A DNA stretch of 8,588 nt from Candidatus Cloacimonadota bacterium (GTDB taxonomy: Bacteria; Cloacimonadota; Cloacimonadia; Cloacimonadales; TCS61). The stretch's first letter is position 1. The number at the start of each line of letters is the position of its first letter. The position numbers and the translations under genes are program-made. This document shows, in pieces, positions 1 to 5,476 of the stretch. The notes under the pieces are model-generated. The model saw nothing but the letters and a program-made list of their open reading frames with translations, was not told the origin of the DNA and searched no databases. The stretch is taken from contig JAIORR010000302.1 of NCBI GenBank assembly GCA_021108055.1, positions 1-8,588 on the forward strand, read 5' to 3'.

Positions 1-16
1 AATTATTAAATTAAAT

Positions 17-643
17 ATGAATGATTTTAGACAAAACCTTGAATCCCAATTCTTCTCCAAACACGACCCAAAAATTCTACCAATAATCCGCAAAGCAACA
101 GTCGGAATTGCAGGAGCTGGTGGTTTAGGTTCTACAATTGCAGTTTCTTTGGCAAGAGTAGGAATTGGTAAACTTATCATCGCTGATTTTGATAAAATAG
201 AACCTTCCAACCTGAATAGACAGCAGTATTTTATCGAGCAGATCGGAATGCCAAAAGTACAGGGTTTAAAAGAAAATCTTATAAAAATAAATCCTTTTTC
301 AAAATATGAAATATATCATTCATTGATAACGGAAGATAATATTCCGGAGCTGTTCGGTGAAGCTGATATTTTGATAGAAGCCTTTGATAAAGCAGAAATG
401 AAAAAAATGCTAATTGAAACATGGATACAGATTTTTCCGGATAAACCCATAATTGCCGCATCCGGGTTGGCAGGGTATGGAAAGAATGAGATCATTCATA
501 CTCACGAATTCGATAACCTTTATATCTGTGGAGATGAAGAAAGCGATATTACAAATGGCATCTCCCCCATGGCTCCGCGGGTTGGCATCGTTGCCAATAT
601 GCAGGCGAATTTGGTGCTGGAATTGCTTTTGAGGAATCTTTGA
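17..643 (+). CDS. thiF: ThiS adenylyltransferase ThiF, short (family 2) form
   Basis: An E1-like enzyme of 208 residues that would adenylate the C-terminal Gly-Gly of the sulfur carrier ThiS, feeding sulfur into the thiazole ring of thiamine in the cytoplasm. Visible features are the nucleotide-binding glycine loop GAGGLGS (33-39), the segment IADFDKIEPSNLNRQ (55-69) typical of the MoeB/ThiF/UBA fold, GMPK (77-80), the AFD acidic site near residue 124, and the conserved C-terminal block around MAPRVGIVANMQANLV (185-200). It is shorter than E. coli ThiF (about 250 residues) and has only one Cys (171), so the usual CxxC zinc pairs are absent, as in the short ThiF family. Its stop overlaps the start of thiS, which supports the thiamine role over MoeB or HesA. 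ATG 17 has only AT-rich sequence before it and no clear Shine-Dalgarno, so translation may be coupled to a gene outside the window. Confidence 0.9.
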   Translation: MNDFRQNLESQFFSKHDPKILPIIRKATVGIAGAGGLGSTIAVSLARVGIGKLIIADFDKIEPSNLNRQQYFIEQIGMPKVQGLKENLIKINPFSKYEIYHSLITEDNIPELFGEADILIEAFDKAEMKKMLIETWIQIFPDKPIIAASGLAGYGKNEIIHTHEFDNLYICGDEESDITNGISPMAPRVGIVANMQANLVLELLLRNL

Positions 644-843
644 AAACAATAACTGTTAACGGCAATCTCATCGAGTGGGAAGAGAACATGACGATTGACA
701 AAATACTAAGAATTATGAATTATACTTTCAAAATGTTAGTGATCAAAGTGAATGGTGAATTAATAAAAAAAGAAGAGTATGGAACAAAAAATGTACCTGT
801 GAATTCTGTAGTAAAAATTATTCATCTTATAAGTGGCGGGTAA
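640..843 (+). CDS. thiS: Sulfur carrier protein ThiS
   Basis: A 67-residue ubiquitin-like sulfur carrier. ThiF adenylates its C-terminal glycine, which then carries a thiocarboxylate to thiazole synthase ThiG. Diagnostic features are the small size, the beta-grasp-like pattern beginning MKTITVNGN, the middle strand LVIKVNGELI, and the terminal HLISGG with Gly66-Gly67. The start is TTG at 640-642; its TTGA overlaps the TGA stop of thiF, and GAGG (631-634) lies at normal spacing inside the end of thiF. This argues for translational coupling, giving carrier and activating enzyme together. thiG and thiH are not in the window and may lie upstream. MoaD is the main alternative, but the pairing with a short ThiF favours ThiS. 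Confidence 0.9.
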   Translation: MKTITVNGNLIEWEENMTIDKILRIMNYTFKMLVIKVNGELIKKEEYGTKNVPVNSVVKIIHLISGG

Positions 844-845
844 TG

Positions 846-863
846 TGAAAGTAAAAACTTTCA
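846..863 (+). other. Small inverted repeat between thiS and the lipoprotein gene
   Basis: TGAAAGT (846-852) and ACTTTCA (857-863) form a perfect 7-bp stem with an AAAA loop, ten bases before the Shine-Dalgarno of the next gene. No T-run follows on the + strand, so it is not a standard terminator. It may be an mRNA processing or stability hairpin, or chance in AT-rich DNA. Confidence 0.4.
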
Positions 864-884
864 TTAAGAAAAAAGGAGTATATT

Positions 885-1346
885 ATGAAGCTGATTTTTT
901 TATTATTATCCCTGTTTCTAATTCTTTCATGTTCATCATCAAAAGTTGTAAAAAAAGATATTAACGAGCAGGAAGTTCCAAAATCCATAACTGCTCTTGA
1001 TGACTTTCATGAAGATGAAGAAGAAGTTGACATCACCGAGCAAAAGGTTATCAGCAAATTGGAATATGCAGATGGTGCATTTAAGATCGGAGATTTCGAT
1101 GAAGCAATAAAAACCTATTTAGAGGTTTATAATAATCAAAGTCATCAGGATAAATACAGAGGAGAAGCACTTTTCAAATTAGGAATGACATATTCCAATA
1201 TTCTATTTGAAAACCAGGAAAATGAAACAGCATTACAATACTTGAAGTTGTTCATAAAAGAATATCCTATTTCTGAATTTAGAATGGAAGCATTTAATAA
1301 AATCCAGGAATTAGAAATAAAGATCGAAGAAGAAAAAAAAGAGTAA
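885..1346 (+). CDS. Putative outer-membrane lipoprotein with TPR-like helices
   Basis: A 153-residue protein with a lipoprotein signal peptide: hydrophobic residues 3-14, then lipobox ILSC with the lipidated Cys at 16. Residue +2 is Ser, not Asp, which by the E. coli Lol rule points to the outer membrane; whether that rule holds here is unknown. Residues 20-55 are an acidic, low-complexity linker. Residues 58-145 are helical and resemble two TPR-type repeats (YADGAFKIGDFDEAIKTYLE, then GEALFKLGMTYSNI and ALQYLKLFIKEYP), like the C-terminal part of YbgF/CpoB or the start of BamD. It is shorter than BamD (about 245 residues), so I do not call it that. A likely role is protein-protein scaffolding in the envelope. 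AAGGAG (873-878) six bases before ATG 885 fixes the start. It has no evident link to thiamine. Confidence 0.8.
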   Translation: MKLIFLLLSLFLILSCSSSKVVKKDINEQEVPKSITALDDFHEDEEEVDITEQKVISKLEYADGAFKIGDFDEAIKTYLEVYNNQSHQDKYRGEALFKLGMTYSNILFENQENETALQYLKLFIKEYPISEFRMEAFNKIQELEIKIEEEKKE

Positions 1347-1385
1347 GATATATAGTGAAAATTAATAATAAATGGAGTAGTATTA

Positions 1386-1706
1386 ATGTTCAAAGTTAAT
1401 GAGTATTTTGAGGGAAAAGTAAAATCTATCGCGTTCAAAGATGGAGATTGTGATGCAACTATAGGTGTGATGGCTACCGGTGAGTATGAATTCGGCACTT
1501 CCACAAAAGAGTTGATGACGGTTATCAGCGGCAAACTGGAAGTAAAATTTCTAGGCTGTGATAATTGGCATTCCTATGGAAAGTATGATACTTTCACGGT
1601 AGAAGCAAATAAAAAATTCCAGGTTAAAGTTGAAGCAGATTCCACGTATATCTGCAGGTATCTGGAAAACGCAGATGAAAACTGCGGATGCAATTGTAAT
1701 TGTTGA
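1386..1706 (+). CDS. ppnP: Pyrimidine/purine nucleoside phosphorylase PpnP (YaiE/DUF1255) with Cys-rich tail
   Basis: A 106-residue single-domain cupin. E. coli PpnP (YaiE, 94 residues) phosphorolyses many nucleosides to free base and ribose-1-phosphate. The match to what I remember of the E. coli protein is close along its length: NEYFEGKVKSIAF at the start, the GVMATGEYEF and MTVISGKLEV segments, and the ending YICRYL at 89-93. The core therefore spans 1-93. Beyond it, this protein has a 13-residue tail, residues 94-106, ending CGCNCNC with Cys at 100, 102, 104 and 106; E. coli PpnP stops at CRYL. The tail could bind metal, which is inference. GGAG (1374-1377) lies eight bases before ATG 1386. 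A ferredoxin gene follows after 16 bases and is probably co-transcribed. Confidence 0.88.
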   Translation: MFKVNEYFEGKVKSIAFKDGDCDATIGVMATGEYEFGTSTKELMTVISGKLEVKFLGCDNWHSYGKYDTFTVEANKKFQVKVEADSTYICRYLENADENCGCNCNC

Positions 1707-1722
1707 TCAAATGGAGTAACAG

Positions 1723-2265
1723 ATGAAAAAAAGATGGATCGTTTTAACAGTTATTATATTAGCATTTTTTTTTGCAGTAGAAATTGTTTCTCAATCCGAT
1801 CAGCAGTTCACAGAATTTAAAGGAAAGTTGAAAAAGATAGGTGAAGATTGGTTTTTGAATACAGGAGAGGATTTTTATAAATTGAACCTGGCACCGGATG
1901 AATTCTTAGTAGAAAACAAAATCGAGCTTCAGGCAAAGCAGAGTATTGTTATAAGAGGAATTATCGATTCCGAGGAGATAGTTGCTTACAGTTTGATTTT
2001 AGATGGTTCGGAAACTGATTTGCGCAGCAAGGATGGAGTACCTCTCTGGGAAGAATCGAAAAAGAAAGACTATTATGTTGTCGATAAAAAAAATTGTATC
2101 GGATGCAGATTGTGTATAAAACCATGCCCCGTAGATGCTATCAAGATGGTTAATGGTATTGCTGTGATAGATTCAAATAAATGCACATCATGCGGTATAT
2201 GCGTAGAAGGTGACAATAATAAATTTAAAGGATGCCCAGTTGGAGCAATAAAAAAAGCAGAATAA
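1723..2265 (+). CDS. Membrane-anchored or exported 2[4Fe-4S] ferredoxin-like protein
   Basis: A 180-residue protein in three parts. Residues 1-24 are a basic start (MKKR) plus a strongly hydrophobic segment, either a signal peptide or an N-in anchor. Residues 27-95 are beta-rich and could be a small OB-like domain, which I cannot assign. Residues 117-180 are a bacterial-type ferredoxin with two [4Fe-4S] motifs: C125-x2-C128-x2-C131-x3-C135-P, and C154-x2-C157-x2-C160-x10-C171-P. The second has ten residues between its third and fourth Cys instead of three. It presumably carries electrons for a membrane partner not seen here. The positive-inside rule would place the clusters outside the cytoplasm, yet there is no twin-arginine motif, so topology is an open question. 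GGAG (1713-1716) supports ATG 1723. Confidence 0.82.
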   Translation: MKKRWIVLTVIILAFFFAVEIVSQSDQQFTEFKGKLKKIGEDWFLNTGEDFYKLNLAPDEFLVENKIELQAKQSIVIRGIIDSEEIVAYSLILDGSETDLRSKDGVPLWEESKKKDYYVVDKKNCIGCRLCIKPCPVDAIKMVNGIAVIDSNKCTSCGICVEGDNNKFKGCPVGAIKKAE

Positions 2266-2272
2266 ATATCTT

Positions 2273-2304
2273 TTTGATAATCCATAATTCAGGATTTTAT
2301 CAAA
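2273..2304 (+). other. Inverted repeat after the ferredoxin gene: weak terminator or activator site
   Basis: TTTGATAATCC (2273-2283) pairs with GGA plus TTATCAAA (2292-2304, with two extra T). The loop is eight bases. It begins eight bases after the ferredoxin stop codon. The stem is AT-rich and only a short TTT follows, so termination would be weak. Its centre lies about 127 bases before the predicted sigma-54 start site, a normal distance for an NtrC-type activator site. Confidence 0.45.
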
Positions 2305-2306
2305 TT

Positions 2307-2356
2307 TATAAAGTTATCGGGTTCAATGTTAATTCAAAGAATTAGGTAACTTTATA
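2307..2356 (+). promoter_or_regulatory. Long-armed inverted repeat upstream of the sigma-54 promoter
   Basis: TATAAAGTTA (2307-2316) and TAACTTTATA (2347-2356) are perfect 10-base inverted copies, extendable inward by a G-T and a C-G pair. Inside lies a second hairpin, TAATTC-AAA-GAATTA (2330-2344). The structure sits roughly 60-110 bases before the predicted start site and could hold paired sites for the NtrC-type regulator encoded downstream. AT-richness raises the chance of coincidence. Confidence 0.4.
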
Positions 2357-2387
2357 TTTTTATATGTATTAGAGTCAAATATTGCGT

Positions 2388-2404
2388 CTGGCACGATAGT
2401 TGCA
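2388..2404 (+). promoter_or_regulatory. Sigma-54 (RpoN) -24/-12 promoter of the PDZ-barrel gene
   Basis: The sequence CTGGCACGATAGTTGCA contains the -24 element TGGCACG (2389-2395) and the -12 element TTGCA (2400-2404). The GG at 2390-2391 and GC at 2402-2403 are exactly ten bases apart, and every consensus position of TGGCAC-N5-TTGCW matches. Transcription is predicted to start near G2415, leaving a leader of about 16 bases that consists almost only of the Shine-Dalgarno AAAAGGAGGT (2417-2426). A sigma-54 promoter needs an ATP-driven activator, and one is encoded at 5477-6817. Confidence 0.92.
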
Positions 2405-2430
2405 CCAGTAAGAAGCAAAAGGAGGTCAAA

Positions 2431-3669
2431 ATGTTAAAATCTATGATTAATCCCGATCTATCGGGGAAAAAGTGTATTTTATTACTGTTGGCAGTAATGG
2501 TTTTAGGATCTGTTTCTCTTTATGCACAGGAGAAATTAGAAGAAAATGAGATCAATATCGAGATCCAGGAAGAACTCGATGAAGCTATGGAAGAAATGAA
2601 TGAAGCTCTTAAAGAAATTAACATCAAACCTATTACAATAAACATTAACAAGACATCTTCCAAAACTCCTAAGATGGGTGTATATCTTGCCGATATGGAT
2701 TTTGAAGATGCATACAAAATGCATTATCCACATTGTTATGGTGTTCTGGTAAAAGGCATAACTACAAATGGCCCTGCTCAGAAAGCAGGGATAATTGGTG
2801 GAGACATCATTATGGAATTTGACGGTAAGAAAGTAAAATTCGAAGATCATCTCGTTAATCTTATCAAGAGTAAGAACATTGGAGACGAAGTTGAGGTTAA
2901 ACTATATCGTGATGAAGAAACATATCTCACCAAATTAACTCTTTCTACCTTAAAACACGTAGGGAAAGACATTGTGATAACCAAAGATGGAAAGAAAAAG
3001 AAGAAACTCTCCGTAGGTTTCGGTGGTGGAAGCTGGATACCAGTTTGGTATGTTGCAAAAGATGAATTTGAAGATATTAATTTTGTTTTAAATGAATATG
3101 GCTTCAACGGTTTGGATGAAAAAGGTATCTTCATGAATGGTGGTGGCGGAAAAGGTAACGTTGGAAAAGGCTGGTTTCTGGGCGGTATGGGTGCAGGATA
3201 TTCTATCGACAGGAAAAAAGGATATCTAATAGGCGACAGTTTAAATGTTACAAGAAGAATGTATTACAGCAATGGTTTTGGCGGAGTTACATTAGATAAA
3301 AGATTTGCAGTTTCCAAAAGAATAGTTACTTCTTTGGGCTTTATGCTTGGCTGGGGTGGTCATACTCTTGAAGTATCTCAAACCGATAGTAATTATAACT
3401 GGGATTCACTTAATGATGATATGGATGCTTCTGCTAATAATTTCATTGAGATGAAGAGAAGTTACATAATATTCCAACCAAAGGCAATGTTGATGGTCAG
3501 GATACTCGATTGGCTTGGTATTAGAGCGGAAGCAGGTTATTTCTTAAGTCACTCATTCACATCCGGATGGGAATCCATTTCCTGCGGTGATGATTTTGAA
3601 ATAGCTAATTCTCCCGATACTTCATATGATGGCTATACAATATCAATTGGTCCGTGGTTCGGATTTTAA
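2431..3669 (+). CDS. Secreted PDZ-domain protein with predicted outer-membrane beta-barrel
   Basis: A 412-residue envelope protein I cannot name. Residues 1-32 are a Sec signal peptide (basic GKK, hydrophobic 16-30, likely cut after Ala32 in LYAQ). Residues 34-66 are a highly charged helix, possibly coiled coil. Residues 82-171 form a PDZ domain with a clear core NGPAQKAGIIGGDIIMEFDG (113-132). Residues 190-412 are Gly- and aromatic-rich alternating strands ending GPWFGF, the terminal-Phe pattern of outer-membrane barrels. No HtrA-type protease domain (no GNSGG) precedes the PDZ, so it is not DegP; it more likely binds exposed peptide ends or partners in the periplasm. Expression is from the sigma-54 promoter just upstream, with a near-perfect Shine-Dalgarno. 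A strong terminator follows. A palindrome (2452-2465) lies inside the signal-peptide coding region. Confidence 0.85.
   Translation: MLKSMINPDLSGKKCILLLLAVMVLGSVSLYAQEKLEENEINIEIQEELDEAMEEMNEALKEINIKPITININKTSSKTPKMGVYLADMDFEDAYKMHYPHCYGVLVKGITTNGPAQKAGIIGGDIIMEFDGKKVKFEDHLVNLIKSKNIGDEVEVKLYRDEETYLTKLTLSTLKHVGKDIVITKDGKKKKKLSVGFGGGSWIPVWYVAKDEFEDINFVLNEYGFNGLDEKGIFMNGGGGKGNVGKGWFLGGMGAGYSIDRKKGYLIGDSLNVTRRMYYSNGFGGVTLDKRFAVSKRIVTSLGFMLGWGGHTLEVSQTDSNYNWDSLNDDMDASANNFIEMKRSYIIFQPKAMLMVRILDWLGIRAEAGYFLSHSFTSGWESISCGDDFEIANSPDTSYDGYTISIGPWFGF
2452..2465 (+). repeat. GC-rich palindrome within the signal-peptide coding region
   Basis: CCCGAT-CT-ATCGGG is a perfect 6-bp inverted repeat beginning 21 bases after the A of the start codon. 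It encodes part of NPDLSG, polar residues in the n-region ahead of the hydrophobic core. It is markedly more GC-rich than its surroundings and resembles the short dispersed palindromes of some bacterial genomes. It could fold in the mRNA close to the start codon. Confidence 0.6.
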
Positions 3670-3694
3670 TTATTGACAGCAAGTAATACTTATG

Positions 3695-3736
3695 AAAAGT
3701 CTCTAACAGGCTGAAGTCTGTTAGGGGCTTTTGTTT
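3695..3736 (+). terminator. Strong intrinsic terminator after the PDZ-barrel gene
   Basis: The stem has 15 pairs: AAAAGTCTCTAACAG (3695-3709) with CTGTTAGGGGCTTTT (3718-3732), two of them G-U, and an 8-base loop (3710-3717). The run CTTTTGTTT follows on the + strand. It ends only about a dozen bases before the next start codon, so the downstream genes depend on read-through or on a promoter not evident here. Confidence 0.88.
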
Positions 3737-3748
3737 AAAGAGGAAATA

Positions 3749-4297
3749 ATGTTTCAAGCCATTTCCAGCAAGATAATAAACGGTGTGATATCTTTAAGCA
3801 TGCTTTTTTTATCTACATACGAAGGGAACGATGCAGCTTTTGCCGCAATTACTGCAAATTTCCTTGGCAACAACATTTATTTAAAAACACAGTTGATAAA
3901 TGCCTTCGAAAATGATTTTGAAGAAATATTCAAGTCGGGACAGAAAATCGATATCTTCTTTGAAATAAAGATCAAAAATAATTCTGCAGTTATCCATACA
4001 AATGAATTCAAACATTCGGTTGTTTTCGATCCCATGTCACAGTTTTTCACGATCGAGCTGGAAGAGCAGGAAAAAAGTTTAAGTATGGAATCTTACCAGC
4101 AATTATTAGAGACCATTTCTAATGTTGAGTATTCCTACAAAGGAGATGAATTAACGGAAATCGATATTACCCTGACCTCATTTCTAAAAAAGATACATCT
4201 TGAATCGATTAATAAAGAATACGATATGATGATGTTGTGGAATTTCAAAAAACCAAAGATAAAACAACAATGTATTAAAGGTGAAAATGAAAGTTAG
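3749..4297 (+). CDS. DUF4390-like exported protein preceding an NtrY-type kinase
   Basis: A 182-residue protein of unknown biochemical function. Residues 9-22 are hydrophobic (INGVISLSMLFLST), suggesting a signal peptide or anchor, with possible cleavage near residue 32. The rest, from NFLGNNIYLKTQLINAFEND onward, has the layout of DUF4390: a short strand, a helix leading into GQKIDIFFEIKIK, then a strand pair and FFTIELEE. In proteobacteria DUF4390 genes commonly sit directly before NtrY-like kinases, exactly as here; similarity by eye is moderate. ATG 3749 is chosen over TTG 3731 because AGAGGA (3739-3744) precedes it, and TTG 3731 lies inside the terminator stem. The end overlaps the kinase start by 11 bases. 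It may modulate the kinase in the periplasm, which is inference. Confidence 0.72.
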   Translation: MFQAISSKIINGVISLSMLFLSTYEGNDAAFAAITANFLGNNIYLKTQLINAFENDFEEIFKSGQKIDIFFEIKIKNNSAVIHTNEFKHSVVFDPMSQFFTIELEEQEKSLSMESYQQLLETISNVEYSYKGDELTEIDITLTSFLKKIHLESINKEYDMMMLWNFKKPKIKQQCIKGENES

Positions 4298-5435
4298 AAT
4301 AGGATTCCGAGCCAGTATAATAATTCTCTTTCTTGCTTTATATATCTCCAGCCTGTTCATGTTAAATTCTTTCTTTGTAGGCAAACAGAAGCAATCGAAC
4401 GAAGTATTCAAAAACCTGAAATTAGATCAGGAGCTATCCACTTTAACCTATGCAAATCCCGAAGACAGTTTGCAGGCAAAAAACCTATTGAACAGATTCA
4501 GGGAATGCCTTGCTGCCACGGAAATGATCCAGAATGAAGCTCAAATATATTCTGCCGTTTTCCTTTTCTTCCTGATGATCGTTTCTATTTTCGCTTTTGT
4601 TTTTGTTTTTTATAAGATAACAAAACCTCTCAAAGATCTGCAATCTGCCACTTCCAAAATACGTGAAGGAGATTTTTCTGTTTACCTGCCGGAAACAGGA
4701 ATAAAAGAGATAAAAGAACTCAAACAATCTTTTAATAGTATGTCGCGGGAATTAGTTAGTGTTCAGAATAAGCTTATCCAGGCAGAAAAAGATATGATCT
4801 GGAAAGAGCTTTCCCGCATTCTCGCACACGAGATCAAAAACCCACTTACTCCCATCCAGCTTTCAATCCAGAGACTGGAAGAAAAATATGAAGAAAACCC
4901 AGAAAAATTTAAAAAAATATTTCCCGATTCCGTAAAAATAATTAACCAGGAAATATCCAACCTGAAGAATCTTGCCCGCTCATTTTCCAGTTTTGCAAAG
5001 AAGATCACTCCCGATTTCTCGGAATTCGATCCTCTGCTTGTTATCAAAGAAATTATCAAACCTTACATTCATAAATATAATATTGCTCTAAAAAGTGATG
5101 AAAGCTGCATTATCAGGTTCGATCAAACCCATTTCTACCAGATCGTTACAAACATTCTGCAGAATGCATTCGATGCATCACCCGAAGAAGCTGAAATTGA
5201 GATAATGATAAGTAAAGAAAAAGAAAACGTTAAGATACGGATTTCCGACAAAGGAAAAGGAATTGAAGCAGACGATCTTACCAGAATATTCGAACCGTAT
5301 TTTACTAAAAAAAAGAAAGGTACTGGTCTTGGACTGGCTCTTGTAAAAAAACTGGTTGACATAAACAATGCAATAATAGATGTAAAAAGCGAAATTGGTA
5401 AAGGCAGTGTTTTTGAAATAACATTAAGTTTGTAG
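4287..5435 (+). CDS. NtrY-like membrane sensor histidine kinase
   Basis: A 382-residue kinase that should phosphorylate the response regulator encoded next. Order of parts: first membrane helix about 8-30, an extracytoplasmic loop of about 55 residues, second helix about 87-109, HAMP about 110-165 (KITKPLKDLQ at its start), dimerisation/phosphoacceptor region with His181 in AHEIKNPLTPIQLS, and an ATPase domain with N-box NILQNAFDAS (Asn293), G1 DKGKGI (321-326), the F-box FEPYFTKK and G2 GTGLGLALVKK. HEIKNPLTPIQLS is the NtrY-type H-box. The sensor loop is too short for a folded PAS or Cache domain. ATG 4287 is preferred to GTG 4281 because AAAGGTG (4277-4283) is then at usable spacing. Overlap with the upstream gene implies coupled translation. 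Confidence 0.92.
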   Translation: MKVRIGFRASIIILFLALYISSLFMLNSFFVGKQKQSNEVFKNLKLDQELSTLTYANPEDSLQAKNLLNRFRECLAATEMIQNEAQIYSAVFLFFLMIVSIFAFVFVFYKITKPLKDLQSATSKIREGDFSVYLPETGIKEIKELKQSFNSMSRELVSVQNKLIQAEKDMIWKELSRILAHEIKNPLTPIQLSIQRLEEKYEENPEKFKKIFPDSVKIINQEISNLKNLARSFSSFAKKITPDFSEFDPLLVIKEIIKPYIHKYNIALKSDESCIIRFDQTHFYQIVTNILQNAFDASPEEAEIEIMISKEKENVKIRISDKGKGIEADDLTRIFEPYFTKKKKGTGLGLALVKKLVDINNAIIDVKSEIGKGSVFEITLSL

Positions 5436-5443
5436 AATATTAA

Positions 5444-5463
5444 CTTGACCCGTGTGGGTCGAG
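5444..5463 (+). other. GC-rich hairpin between kinase and regulator genes
   Basis: CTTGACCC (5444-5451), loop GTGT, GGGTCGAG (5456-5463) form an 8-bp stem with one G-U pair. It ends directly against the regulator's Shine-Dalgarno AAAAGGA (5464-5470). No T-run follows, so it is unlikely to terminate transcription. It may stabilise or process the mRNA, or influence access to the ribosome site. Confidence 0.6.
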
Positions 5464-5476
5464 AAAAGGAATAAAT

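Noticed and set aside
582..597. Palindrome TTGGCA-TCGT-TGCCAA inside thiF, also considered as a sigma-54-like site
   Set aside because: It lies in a conserved coding block (RVGIVANMQ) and its GG-to-GC spacing is wrong for sigma-54; coding constraint explains it.
2431..3669. PDZ protein as a DegP/HtrA protease
   Set aside because: No trypsin-like domain or GNSGG motif precedes the PDZ domain; the remaining sequence is barrel-like.
3673..3707. Sigma-70 promoter with TTGACA at 3673-3678
   Set aside because: The -35 match is perfect, but no acceptable -10 box lies 16-18 bases downstream, and a terminator would follow at once.
3731..3748. TTG at 3731 as the start of the DUF4390-like gene
   Set aside because: It lies in the 3' arm of the terminator and has no Shine-Dalgarno; ATG 3749 has AGAGGA at usable spacing.
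4281..4286. GTG at 4281 as the kinase start
   Set aside because: No ribosome site at proper spacing; ATG 4287 has AAAGGTG just upstream. The difference is only two residues.
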